The position numbers and the translations under genes are program-made. A stretch of DNA of 64,000 nucleotides from Mytilinidion resinicola (Eukaryota; Ascomycota; Dothideomycetes; Mytilinidiales; Mytilinidiaceae). Under the pieces are notes generated by a model. That model saw only the letters and a program-made list of their open reading frames with translations, searched no databases and was not told where the DNA came from. Below, one piece after another: positions 50,956-61,197 of this stretch. The DNA is taken from assembly GCF_010093595.1 (NCBI RefSeq), contig NW_022985442.1, positions 200,046 through 264,045 of the forward strand, read 5' to 3'. Position 1 is the first letter of the stretch; every line of letters starts with the position of its first letter.

Positions 50956-52999
50956 CTAAGTCACTCCGCTTGCCCGACTAGCTAGCTTTCCTAGTCGCTC
51001 TATCACAGTCTCAAAGAACTCACCAACCCCCCATCTCATAACGTTGTCAACCGAGAGTAGCCATTGTTTGACTTCCTTGACTATGGGCGCACGGCACGTC
51101 TTGATAGGTACCATATAAAACTTGCAGATTGTACCTTCAACGACGGTATAGTGACCCCAAAGTTCATGGTAAGGTCCTTGCGTGCAGATAGAAAAGACAA
51201 GAGCCTTCTGTGAAAGGGTACTTTTGGATGCCCGTTTAGCAAGATCATCAAGATCGCGCTGAATTTTGAGGGCGCAGGCGCCTGCGGTTGCGGCTTGGTT
51301 CTCCGCGTCGAAGATATGTTTACCGGTAGCATACGATTTGCCCTCTACTATTAAAAATGGGAATCGAGTCCGAAGTGCTCTTTGAGTTGGCTCGCTGCAG
51401 AGTATTGGTTCTTCCCGTCCCTCTCGCCATATAATCTTTCCTTGGAGGTCCTCAAGGAAATAGCTTGCCTGATTAGGGTCAAGACCATGGTCACGATGTA
51501 ATCCCTGCACTAATGCGTCGTGGAAGATGCCAATAGTAATATCTGGACGAGGTGTCTTGTACGAGAGTTATCTATATTTGCCTCCGGCTGTGAACGGGGG
51601 AGTCGGGGTGGCAGCATGGCTTTATTTACCTGGCGGGACTTAGCTACCGGTCTTATATAAATATAATGATAAACCTACCTCGCCCGTCACGTATGCCTCG
51701 TCTGATTCGTTGAAATGTTGTGGGGAAAGGTACTCGGCTTGCGCTCGCTTTCTCGGAATAACTCCTCGAGAGAAAGAATTAGAAGTATTATGAGCGTCGT
51801 TGAGCTCGTTCTCCGGTTCGTTCTCCGATTCGTTCCCGGGCTCGTCCTCAGACTTATCCAGAAAACTGAAGTCCCAGGTGGAGCGAGTACGAGGCTTGAG
51901 GCTTGGTCGCCAATCTTTATACGTCACGAATTAGCAGGTTATAGAATTAGACAAATTGCCACCAACGTTATGAGAGGAGGATCATGCTATACCTGCTTTC
52001 CTTGTATGCATAATCTTATCTTGAGGAAACAGAGCGGAAAGAGTCTTATAGAGAAGTTCCAAGCAGTCATCTTCGCCGGCTGCTCCAGGTAGAATATTTG
52101 AAAAGTCCTGGCAGAGTTGGCCGGCGAGATGGGCTATGGTTTTCTCCCTGTCTTGGGAAATTTCACCTTCCACCACTGAGTCAATTTGTTTTTGAATTTC
52201 GCTTGGAGGCACTCCCTCAACGAATATCCCTGCCCCTTTAAGATCCGTAAAGCGATAGTTTGCAGCGGTGCAGGTTGTCTTCTGAGACGCCTGCGTTGAC
52301 GTCTCTTGGTCACTTGACAAAGAACGCTGCGACTGACTTCGTGATGCCTTACCAAAAGTCTGTGTCGGCGTTCTACTTCCCCTTAAAGAAGCGCTCGACC
52401 CTGCGTCCATACCCTCGGTGTAAGTCTGTGTTGGCTTTCTTCTTCTTCTTGAAGAAGTGTTCGACTCCGCGTCCATACCCTCAGTGTAAATCTGTGTCGG
52501 CTTTCTTTTTCCCCTCGAAGAAGTGTTCGACACCGCGTCCGTACCCTCAGTGTATATCTCTGGTGAAGAGCCCGGCTCCAGCCACGCCTCAACCAAATCC
52601 AATTTGCTAAAGTTGGACGAATGATCTGCTCTCTTGTAAGAGGTGGGCTGGGGTTTTCGTGGTCGCTTTCGGGGGTAATTCGCCGAATCTTCAGGTAGCG
52701 ATCGCTTCTGTCCTCGTACCGGTGCAGGTATATCTGGAGGACACGTCCACGGTCCTTTTTGGGGCGCTTCGGTAGGGATTTCGCAATGTAGGTTTTTAGC
52801 GGAGCGCGATCGCTTTCGATCCTTGGTTGCTTGTTGATGTCGGGAGTTTAGAGGCGTGTTGCTGCGAAGCGGTCTTTGCTTGGTAACACCTTGGAAGTGT
52901 TTCCCTACTGATAGATTAGTGGCGCGCATTAGGTGTAGTGGGGTAAGACGCACCCTGATCCTTTTGTATAGACTGTTGCCGTTCGCGATCGCGAGCCAT
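50956..52999 (-). CDS. Repeat-bearing PD-(D/E)XK nuclease-like protein (DUF7924-like)
   Basis: Spliced model on the minus strand: 52999-52954, 52904-51993, 51914-51679 and 51555-50956, giving 597 residues; introns are 49, 78 and 123 nt. The N-terminal half is basic and disordered. It carries three 22-residue tandem repeats of the type IYTEGMDAESNTSSRRRRKPTQ-like units (none written in full). The C-terminal ~200 residues look folded and hold the possible nuclease motif: the aspartate in RPDITIGIFHD (residue 403) and the FLIVEGKSYATG segment (Glu469, Lys471). This is the PD...ExK arrangement, followed by ENQAATAGACALKIQ. I recall similar domains in fungal proteins labelled DUF7924, usually of unknown role. 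The start at 52999 is preferred because intron 1 has a CACTAAT branch-like sequence; an unspliced start at 53049 would add a non-protein-like leader. Nuclease activity is inference. Confidence 0.6.
52355..52552 (-). repeat. 66-bp coding minisatellite, three copies
   Basis: Three in-frame copies of a 66-bp unit encode 22-residue repeats within the nuclease-like gene. GTCC anchors at 52405, 52471 and 52537 are exactly 66 bp apart. The unit is a multiple of three, so copy-number change would preserve the frame. Confidence 0.85.
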
Positions 53000-53075
53000 G
53001 TTGACGGAAGTGGAGGGGGGAGAATTGAGGTGGGCAGCAGGAGTGGCATGGCCTTGGCGCTCGGATGCTACCTTT

Positions 53076-53193
53076 GTACCACTGCGATTTCTGAGGAGAT
53101 TCAGTCACGTGACCAGATTCTGATAATGGGCTTCATTTTTGATTGGTCAGATCTGATCACGTGACTGAATCTCCTCAGAAGTCACGGTGGTAC
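53076..53193. mobile_element. Inverted-repeat (MITE-like) element with 43-bp arms
   Basis: The left arm 53076-53118 and the reverse complement of the right arm 53151-53193 agree at 39 of 43 positions. All four mismatches are C/T transitions. Each arm contains a TCACGTGA octamer (53105-53112 and 53157-53164), and both ends are GTAC. The loop is only 32 bp. It lies 77 bp upstream of the predicted start of the nuclease-like gene. It could be a small MITE or a large regulatory palindrome; no clear target duplication was found. Confidence 0.7.
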
Positions 53194-53770
53194 CACAACG
53201 CGGCCCAACACAGCTCACTCCCTGTGTTTTGTGATCTCGCCTGCTTCAGGCCAATGCAGCCCTCCATATCTGGCCAGAAAAAGCAACTTTGTGGCACTGG
53301 AAGAGCGGCACAATCGGGCTATAGCTTCGCCAAAGCGGGCGCCAAAGGGAATGGCGGGCATGCGGGAATTGCCGCTGTGTGCCGCGTTTATGAGACCTGC
53401 AGCTCAAAATTCATATCGTATTCTACCGGGAGCTTGAGGTTCGTAACATGCAGGTATAAATTATTTGAGAGTGAGGGTGCGCACTTGTTCTACACCCCGC
53501 GTCAGCCCCCACTGCGGCTTCTCGTGCTTTGCTGACGCCAGAAGAACAAGGCTGAGGTCTGCAAAATAGAATCTTAAAGCTCATATCTGTCAGCGGTCAA
53601 AACTCTACTGTCTTCTTTCTCTCTCAACTGTCAAACTCTCATATCCGTCGCTTTTCCAAGTCGAAGGTCCTCCCTCATCCGTCCACCTCATATCAACACG
53701 CTTACCGCCAATTCTCCAACCCCCCAGCTCGGGACTATAATCATCCCCCGCGATTTAATCGCTCGCTCAA

Positions 53771-54162
53771 TACCACTGTTGGGAGTGGCTCAGCTAGCAG
53801 CGTGCCAGTGGGTCAAGAAGCAGTCAAATTCCACCTCCACATCCTCAGGGACGTAACATTCATAAGCTTAGGCACACGGATAGCATATACCACTGCTCAA
53901 GTTCTAGCCTTCTCCATTCAACACCACCGTAAGTAGGAGCTCAGCTAGCAAGTTGCCCATCCGTCAAGAGGCAGTCCAATTCCAACCGCATCAACCTTTA
54001 CGTCCGTCGAGGTGTAAAATTCATAAGCTTAAGCAGAAGGATTAAAGATACCACTGCTCAGACTCCAGTCTTGCCTGCCCAACACTATCGTCAGGAGTAC
54101 CCCAGCCAGCAAGTTACCGCCCCGTCAAAAGCCACTCCAATCCACACCTTACCATCCCCACC
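53771..54162 (+). repeat. Diverged tandem repeat (~150-160 bp) forming the GMC promoter
   Basis: About 2.4 copies are seen. TACCACTG begins at 53771, near 53887 and at 54049. CAGC(T/C)AGCA recurs at 53791, 53942 and 54103, and TTCATAAGCTTA at 53859 and 54020. The third copy is truncated where the GMC start codon begins. Unit 1 lacks about 35 bp present in units 2 and 3. Confidence 0.75.
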
Positions 54163-56059
54163 ATGCCCTCTCCCACCCCCAAGAAATACTCCTTCATCAT
54201 AATCGGCGGCGGCACAGCCGGCCTCCCCCTCTCCGCCCTCCTCTCCGCCAACCCCCACCTTTCCATCCTCGTCCTCGAAGCCGGCGCCCACCACCCCACC
54301 CCCACCTCCCCCCTCGTCGCCATCCCGGGCCTCTACGGCCACTGCTTCGGCCAGCCCACGCATGACTGGAGCTTCACCACCGTGCCGCAACGCGCCCTCC
54401 ACCACACCGTGCACCGCTGGCCGCGCGGCAAGATGCTCGGCGGCAGCAGCGGCATCAACCTCATGATGCACTCGCAGTGCTCCGCGCGCGACCTGGACAA
54501 CTGGGTCGCGCTCGGCAACCCGGGCTGGGCCTACGCCGACCTGCTGCCCTACTTCCAGCGCGCCGAGACGTACACCGCGCCCTCGGAGGGCTTGGCGCAG
54601 AAGCTGGGGTACGTGCCGGTGGATGCGGGGCTCCGGGGCGGCGAGGGCCCCGTGCGGGTGGGCTTTTGTGAGAGCGTGAGTACGTGGGCGCAGGGGATGT
54701 GGCCGGTGCTGGGCGAGGCGATGGGGTATCCGAGTCCGAGGGATTGTAGGGAGGGAACGAGTTTGGGGTTGTTTAATCAGCCGCTGGGGGTGGGGGCGGA
54801 TGGGAGGAGGAGTTATGCGGTGGGGTATTGGGAGCCGGTGCGGGAGAGGGGAAATTTGGAGGTTAGGACGGGGGCGTTGGTGGAGAAGATTTTGTTTGGG
54901 AAGAGGAAGGATGGGGAGGCGGTGACAGCGACGGGGGTGCAATATGTATGTGATGGGGAGAGGATTACGGTCCAGGTTGAGGAGGGAGGGGAGGTGATTG
55001 TGTCTGCTGGTGCTGTGCAGAGTCCGCAGATTCTGGAGCTGTCAGGACTTGGGAATAAGGAGATGTTGGAGAAGTATGGGATTGAGCTGGTTGTGGAATT
55101 ATCGGGTGTGGGGGAGAATTTGAGGGATCACGTTGTTGCGCCTTTTAGTTGGGTAAGTCGGGATGCTTCGTATGCTTAATTGGAGGTTGTGACGACTACT
55201 GACACGCTGTGGTAAATAGGAAGTCAAAGACGGAGTACCCACTAGCGAGGCAGCGGCAAAGCCAGAGGTGTTCGCGCAGCTAATGGAGCTCTATAAGAAG
55301 ACGAATGGAGGGCCATTGGCGAATACTGTGACCACAACTGGTTTCCTCCCATATCATAGCCTAGCAACAACGTTGTCGACCACCGACATCGAGGAGCACA
55401 TCAACGAGATTTGCCCCGCGTCGATGAGCCCTCTAGATGACCTTGCGAAGCTTCAGCTTATAGACGAGAACGAGGCAGCCGTACAAGTCCTCTTCGTATC
55501 AAAAGGAGTAGACACCGCCAAAATGAATACCCCACGCACTGGATGGGGCCACAATTTCCCCGGAGCATATGGCACAATCCTCGCTGCCACAACTCGGACG
55601 TTCTCTCGTGGAAGCATCCACATCATGTCTGCAGATCCAACAGAGCATCCAGAGATCGACCCAGCATATCTCTCACATCCCTTAGACGTAGATATTCTCG
55701 CTCAAGCAATCCTCCATTTCCAGGAGATGGCTAGAACGGACCCTCTGAGCGGGTTTCTCAAGAAAGATGCCGATGGTGCGAATATTCCGATACCAGGAAT
55801 GACAGCACCAAAAAATCTCGAGGAGGCCAAACAGCACGTGCACAAGCACGCATTCACAGAGTACCACCCGATTGGCACATGCTCAATGCTGCCAAAAGAG
55901 AGTGGAGGTGTTGTTGATTCGGATCTGAAGGTGTATGGGACTACGAATGTGCGGGTATGCGATGCTAGCATCTTTCCAATGCATGTCCAGGGGAACATAC
56001 AGAGCCTGGTCTATGCTGTTGCGGAGAAAACGGCTGATTTCCTCCAAAGAAAGAAGTGA
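54163..56059 (+). CDS. GMC-family FAD oxidoreductase
   Basis: Glucose-methanol-choline oxidoreductases are FAD enzymes that oxidise alcohols, sugars or choline. Two exons, 54163-55152 and 55220-56059, with a 67-nt intron, give 609 residues, the usual length. The FAD loop FIIIGGGTAGLPLSALL is at residues 11-27, followed by ILVLEAGAHH. The second GMC signatures GGSSGINLMMHSQ and SAGAVQSPQILELSG are present. The C-terminal active site has EYHPIGTCSM and VCDASIFPMHVQGNIQS, with the two conserved histidines. No secretion signal is seen, so it is probably intracellular; the substrate is unknown. The first ~400 nt of coding sequence is C-rich, the next ~550 nt strongly G-rich. The promoter is a tandem repeat. 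Confidence 0.92.
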
Positions 56060-56147
56060 TACTATGCACCTGAGTCTAGGCGTATCAGGAGGTGCTTTAG
56101 CCTGGTTTTGGCGCAAAGTTAAATACTCTGCCAGTAGCTCCATCCTC

Positions 56148-57492
56148 CTAAGTTCTCGTGATTCTGACTACTGTTCTTGTTGATGTCGATTCTGGCACAT
56201 CCTCCAGATTGATTCTTCGAATTCGTGGTGTAGATTGCGCATCCTTCTCACCATCTGCCACTGTTAGGCCTAGATTCGTCAGCAGCCCCCTCTTGTCGGC
56301 TTCACGTCCCGTGGCCTGAAGACAGGCCCATCGGATTCCATCAATGCCCATTCTTTCCCTCCGAAACATGACTTTTTCAGAGCTACACGCGAGTACTTCT
56401 CCGAGCGCCGACACACCTTGTATTCCCTGAGGTATGATCTCCTTCAGTATTTTCTCACTAAGCTGGCGGATCTCTGCAATTCCTTTATATTTCAAGGGGG
56501 CGTTCTCTCCCTGTTTGAGAACACTGGCAGTTAGGGTTATCGGTGGCTTCACAATTTTATCGGCTTTAGCGAGTATTATTTGATGCGGGACAGAGTTCTG
56601 GCGCATGATATCGAGGATCTGCCAGTCGGCTGGTTTGAGCCCGTGTTCGGCATCGACGAGGAGGAAAGCACGGCGAAGTCTATAGAGCGTGGAGAGATTA
56701 GCCTGAGGTAAGCAAGTAGTACGCAAAGACCTAGCCATGATTGCCAAAGAGTATTAGAACGTACTGTTTACGCTGGCAGAGATACTTGATAATCTCCTCG
56801 CCCCATTCCTGCCTGCTGCCTTGTCCATAGCCAGGCATATCAACAACTACCAGTCCTCCTTTTCCGATTATCTTTGCGTGCTCCTTCCCTTTCCCCTGCT
56901 TTACAACTACGCCCCCTGAACTTGTTTGCCCAATTCCAAACAAATTCATCGATCTGGTCCGCCCCGGCTTGCTGCTTGTATTGGCCAGATGCGCATTTGG
57001 GCGGTTGAACAGAGCGTTCAACAAGCTGCTCTTCCCGACATTGCTGCGCCCGAGGAACGCGACTTCGGGGACATCTGATTCAGGAAGTTCGCGGAATTTG
57101 TGGGTAGCAAGGAGAAAGCTTGGCTTGACGTCTCTTGTGAATATGTCCTTTGCATAATTGAGCTGTTGTGCGTTTGGAGGAGTCGTGTCGCGGTAGTAGT
57201 TGAGATGCTGGTTGAAGACGGCGCTCTTATTGGGGCTCGCGTCCACGCGTCGAATAGTTAATTCTGATACGGGTCGAATAGGTGATTCGGGCACGGTAAC
57301 TTTTCCTGTTCGGGGGAGGATGAAAAGCCCTTTCCTTTTATACTGTTTGTTTGTAGCTTGCGTGTTGGGCTTCGTCGGAGGAGTTCTGAAAGAAGCCCTC
57401 GGGCTATAGGGCCTGGATGGAGATGCCCGAGAGAGACAGCGCATGCATCGCGTACACACATAAGGCGCTCTGGACAAACATGATGAAGCCAT
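56148..57492 (-). CDS. EngB/YsxC-type mitochondrial GTP-binding protein
   Basis: EngB proteins are small GTPases for large ribosomal subunit assembly; fungal nuclear copies are expected in mitochondria. Two exons, 57492-56765 and 56679-56148, with an 85-nt intron, give 419 residues. The N-terminus is an Arg/Ser-rich presequence (MASSCLSRAPYVCTRCMRC) and a poorly conserved ~100-residue extension. The GTPase core has the P-loop GRSNVGKSS (148-156), the switch region KPGRTRSMN, the G3 box DMPGYG (218-223), and the G4 box as AKAD (280-283). Spliced residues RKQ|LRRAFLLVD fit the family. The family-typical basic helices follow. It is divergent to an LYR-motif gene with 182 bp between starts. I chose 57492 over the upstream in-frame ATG at 57546 because it begins the presequence. 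Confidence 0.88.
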
Positions 57493-57674
57493 AAGCAGTG
57501 AAAAACGGGCTTCACATCGGCGATGGTTGAGGTTTGTCTGGCACATTTTAGTCCAATTAAGCCTTTTGTCTGGAAGATTTTCGCCGCAACCTCCGACGAC
57601 AACCGCCGAGGTCCCAATCCATCACCTCTCATCCATCGATATACTTCTTAGCTGCCTCGAATCCAAATACGACA
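57493..57674. promoter_or_regulatory. Short bidirectional promoter
   Basis: Only 182 bp separate the start codons of the EngB-type gene and the LYR gene, both expected in mitochondrial biogenesis. A shared bidirectional promoter is the simplest reading; no specific motif was identified. Confidence 0.6.
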
Positions 57675-58013
57675 ATGGCATCCCCACAATCGCCAGCGCT
57701 GCGCTCCCTATACCGCCGCATCCTCCGCGAACTGCCCTCTCAGTACGCTGGGCGGCAGAAGCTGTCCAATCCCTCCACTCTTCAGCAGACCATACGTTCC
57801 CGCTTCGCCGCATCAGCAGAGCCACCGGCGTTGCCAGCCCGGATACAGGAAGTCGAGCAGTTCGTGCAATATGCGCAGGCACAACGGATGTACTCGACAT
57901 TGATCGAGCGGTACAACCCCGGCATGGGCATGGACGAGGAGGAGAGAGTGCGGCTGTCGGCACGGAGGGTGGGGATGGATTTGCCCCAGGAGTTTGGCAA
58001 AGAGAAAAATTGA
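57675..58013 (+). CDS. FMC1: LYR-motif protein, FMC1-like ATP synthase assembly factor
   Basis: A 112-residue single-exon protein with SLYRRILREL at residues 11-20, the LYR motif of complex-1-LYR proteins. It continues with LQQTIRSRFA and a helix EVEQFVQYAQAQRMYSTLIERYNPG, which resembles fungal FMC1, needed for assembly of the mitochondrial F1-ATPase. The length fits. Other LYR factors are possible because the family is short and divergent. It is divergent to the EngB-type gene, which supports a mitochondrial role. Confidence 0.75.
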   Translation: MASPQSPALRSLYRRILRELPSQYAGRQKLSNPSTLQQTIRSRFAASAEPPALPARIQEVEQFVQYAQAQRMYSTLIERYNPGMGMDEEERVRLSARRVGMDLPQEFGKEKN

Positions 58014-59655
58014 TGATGTCGAAACGGAGAAGTGATGGATCGGTGACTGTGTACAACACATGGCGGTGTACTGGGCATTTTGGAGCGGGCATGGTGGTCA
58101 TATGCAGAAGACTGAATTGTATACCAATCAAAGTAAGTACCTCTTACCGATGTATGAGTCTACGTGCTCGTGATATTAAAATATATTAGGCGTTTGCGGT
58201 TCGACGCTCGTTGTATATATACTACACTTCACGGTAAATTAATCACCGCTGAGGTTATGCTCCATCTCGGAGTGGAAAACACCTTGACTCTATTGAAATA
58301 GATCTACTTCAGACAACTGGGTATTATACCGTTCAATTGATGAACCAAGATAGTCCACAGGCCTGATTTTAGTTAAGCTCGTGAATAACGAGACACTGTT
58401 TCTCGGAGCATTGAAGAAGTGCCCTGAGACCATTTCTCGAGATGCGTAACTTCGATCATGCAACTTGAGCAGCCTTAAAAAGGTAAAGTCGCGTAGGGAA
58501 CACCGATTTGTATTTTCGAAATGCATGTTTACAATAGAGGTCGAGCAAACATGGGGTGAGTTACAAGTAAGGCGACTGCAAACCATTTTCTATGCGGGAG
58601 TTATGATGTGAGGTTTGAAACACAGTAACTCACGATCTCAAGTTCCACCTCCTCCATGTCCTCCACCTCTCATCAAAGTGAGGCTTAGAACGCTATAATC
58701 ACGGCTTGAATTTCCCTCGGTCGATCGCCTAGACACTTCACTTCTTCAAATTTCCAGATCCAAGGTGTCAAATATTCCGACATAGATTGATACCTCCAGG
58801 TCCGCCCTCTTCATCTCTTGTACTTTTAACCCCCTTCAGCACGTCTTAACTTTGCTCGATAGTCCTCGTCCAAAGTGGGCGCTGATATGGTGTAGATTGA
58901 TGCCTCTGGCCACATGTCCTCCACTTCTTCCACGCTCAACTCTTTTCGGCACTCCGTATTGAGCTTGAGAACCGGTCCAGCATAAATCGATGCCACGGGC
59001 GCCGACTTACCCACCTCTTCTACACTTGAGTGCCGCTCGCACTCTTCGACTATGTGGCACTCTTCGACTTTCCCTAGAACTCCTTCATCCAAGTGAAGAC
59101 TGGCTTTCTTTGCCCAAGTGAAGGTTGGCTTGGCACAAGCTCACGCCTAGGTCTCCATCGTCTGCATCTCTTCTTCGATCCACTGTGCCCAGCATCCATC
59201 GTTCCTTCTCACTCAAGGCGAGCTGGTTTTATGGACATTTCTCTGAAAGCTCTTTTCTGTAAGTGATAAACTAGATATTCTTCACCTGAGTTCATGTGCG
59301 CTCTCTTCTATATTTGATTCTTGGACACCCTTCCCTGAGAACACAGCGGAGTTGTTCGAATCAATGAACCTAGCTGTCGTCAAGTGGCCTGAGGGGTCAC
59401 GATGTCCGGCACCTGCCCTTCTCCCCCGCGCAGGCTTTTTTACACCGCTCAATATTTTCTCCCAACAGACTTTGTTATAACCCAACCCAGCACTGACCCT
59501 CCTTTACAGAAGTCGCTTGCATTTACCACTCACTACTTGTAGTCCCAGAGTGCTCTCTACATTGTACAGCAACCAGATTCCCGATCAACGGTACGCCATC
59601 CCTGAGCTACATCCTCTTGATAGCCACAACCCAGCTAATTTTCATCTCTAGAAAG
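58014..59655. other. Intergenic region with degenerate repeats
   Basis: A 1.6-kb AT-richer spacer. From about 58775 to 59060 there are three imperfect copies of a ~90-107-bp unit, each with (T/A)A(A/G)AT(T/C)GATGCC-like and CC(T/A)CTTC elements (58783, 58887, 58981). A likely 5'-UTR intron of the next gene is at about 59591-59651 (GTACGCC...ATCTCTAG). No gene seen. Confidence 0.4.
58775..59060. repeat. Degenerate tandem repeat, about three units
   Basis: Units of roughly 92-107 bp are recognised by AGATTGAT(A/G)CCTC / AAATCGATGCCAC followed by CTCTTC / CTTCTTCC / CTCTTCTAC. Strongly diverged and non-coding. Confidence 0.35.
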
Positions 59656-60012
59656 ATGGCGTCGGCACCATCAAAGGACACTCTTCGTCCATCAACCTAC
59701 ACTCTTCGTCCATCAACACACACCCTTCGTCCATCAACCAATACCGACGGTGCCACCATGGAACAGGCTCTTCGTCCATCAACTGACACCCCTCCTCCAT
59801 CAACCGACAGCATGATACAGGTATACTTGGAACAGGCAGACATAGGCCAGGTAAACCGAAGCGGGAGACCTTGGATCTCGCCCATCTCATGGACCACGCT
59901 CAGCGTAGTTCTCAGCGTGGTATTCAGGTGGTCAGTGGTCAGCCTTGTCGGTAACGCCATGTTCTTCATCAATGCCTGCAGAACAGCGGAGAAGCCAAAA
60001 TTCAAGGCTTAG
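59656..60012 (+). CDS. Hypothetical protein with 7-residue repeats and a membrane segment
   Basis: A 118-residue frame preceded by a likely 5'-UTR intron. The N-terminus holds a 21-bp minisatellite encoding TLRPST(Y/H/N) three times, then LRPSTDT and PPPSTDS. A hydrophobic region follows (SWTTLSVVLSVVFRWSVVSL). The frame ends at a TAG (60010-60012). In the same frame, sequence after the stop reads IVFSMVIILVLSLLLNVSLL, which looks like a second membrane helix, so the stop may be a lesion or the gene may be longer. No family recognised. Confidence 0.4.
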   Translation: MASAPSKDTLRPSTYTLRPSTHTLRPSTNTDGATMEQALRPSTDTPPPSTDSMIQVYLEQADIGQVNRSGRPWISPISWTTLSVVLSVVFRWSVVSLVGNAMFFINACRTAEKPKFKA

Positions 60013-60394
60013 ATCGTTTTCTCGATGGTCATCATTCTGGTACTGTCACTGCTCCTGAATGTCTCGCTCTTGCGGGTTCTTCTTATTAAGTACAACCATT
60101 TGAGATCTGGTAGTAAAAATCTCCACTCTTTATCACTAAATTCTCCGCGAATGCGCAAAACTGTCCCGAGTGGCACCATTTCTCCCACCCACTGGCTACA
60201 GGTTCTATCTTGTTTGGCGCAAAGACCGGCTCACTTTCGTCAAAATTTCATGCTTACCCTCAACCTCATCATCGCTTGCACTCAGTTGGAGATGGCCGAA
60301 GATGAAAAGTTCTTCAAACATGGCAGCCCCTTCCTGCCAATGAGCTCCCTCGAAAACGCTCACTGGAACGTTGCGGCGTCCGTAGTCGCACTCT

Positions 60395-60871
60395 TTGTCA
60401 CCGTATACCTCGTCGGTGTTGAGTACCTGCGGCCTTTGTGGTACCACGGCGAAAGCATGCTTCGTGCTCGACGTTGAGGATGCTTGGGCCGGGAATCCCG
60501 TCGGCGTTACATCAGAGAGCCGTGTCTCGTACTTCCCATTCAATAAGATGGAGATCCGAGGCTCGAACTCGCGCAGCGGCATGGTCGAGTTCGATCCGTT
60601 GTGGTTCAAATACGTGCCGCAGCTGCGGATTTCGGCGACCATATTCCGAGGCCCCGTGAATGATGGAAGCAGACACTTGCTGAAGTACGATTGGCTGAGG
60701 GTGGTGGAGCTGTTGGCGGAGCGGCACAAGCTGGGTTTGCTGGAGGAAGTGAAGGGGCTGGAGGTCCAGATGGTGATGAGCTTCGTCGTAGAGCAGGAGT
60801 GGGTTTTGAAGTGGCTGGAGCCTCTGAAGACACTGCCGATGCCGGAGGCGTGGTCGTTCGAGGAGGCTTGA
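60395..60871 (+). CDS. Hypothetical protein, possibly the 3' part of a larger gene
   Basis: A 158-codon frame with protein-like composition (for example MEIRGSNSRSGMVEFDPLWF and LLEEVKGLEVQMVMSFVVEQ). No family recognised. Its first ~30 codons overlap another frame that looks membrane-like, so the true start or upstream exons are unclear. It may belong with the frame at 59656-60012 as one decayed or multi-exon gene. Confidence 0.4.
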   Translation: MSPYTSSVLSTCGLCGTTAKACFVLDVEDAWAGNPVGVTSESRVSYFPFNKMEIRGSNSRSGMVEFDPLWFKYVPQLRISATIFRGPVNDGSRHLLKYDWLRVVELLAERHKLGLLEEVKGLEVQMVMSFVVEQEWVLKWLEPLKTLPMPEAWSFEEA

Positions 60872-61197
60872 CCTTAAAGTCTAGGTAAGCTCGCGGGGCC
60901 GCTTCAGACGGCGCTGGAAGAGGATACGGTCCGAGGATGCGTCATCACGAACTGCCTCGACAACAAACCCTCCGGAGGTACACGAACATTCCGACAACCA
61001 CCTCAATTCGAGCCGAGAACTGCTCTAGTCTACCTAGGTATACTGCGAGTCGACTGTCGCCTCACTAAACGGCGCGGGGAGTCCATCTATCTTGTCACCG
61101 CCTCTTTTTACGTCCTACACCTCCACCTCTCTCTCACCTCGTCTCGTGCGTGCCGCTCCATCTCGTCCACCACCGGCCGCGAAACGTATCTACCGCT
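60872..61197. other. Promoter region of MFS DHA1-type gene
   Basis: A 326-bp spacer with a C/T-rich leader (61090-61190). No specific site identified. Confidence 0.4.

Larger units (their letters stand above)
53000..54162. other. Divergent promoter region, nuclease-like gene / GMC gene
   Basis: This 1.16-kb spacer contains an inverted-repeat element at 53076-53193 just upstream of the minus-strand gene. A diverged tandem repeat at 53771-54162 runs up to the GMC start codon. No coding signal seen. Confidence 0.6.

Noticed and set aside
60025..60477. 150-codon frame starting MVIILVLSLLLN as a separate gene
   Set aside because: It is in the same frame as the preceding one, just after its stop, and its second half overlaps a better frame; it is treated as part of an unresolved locus.
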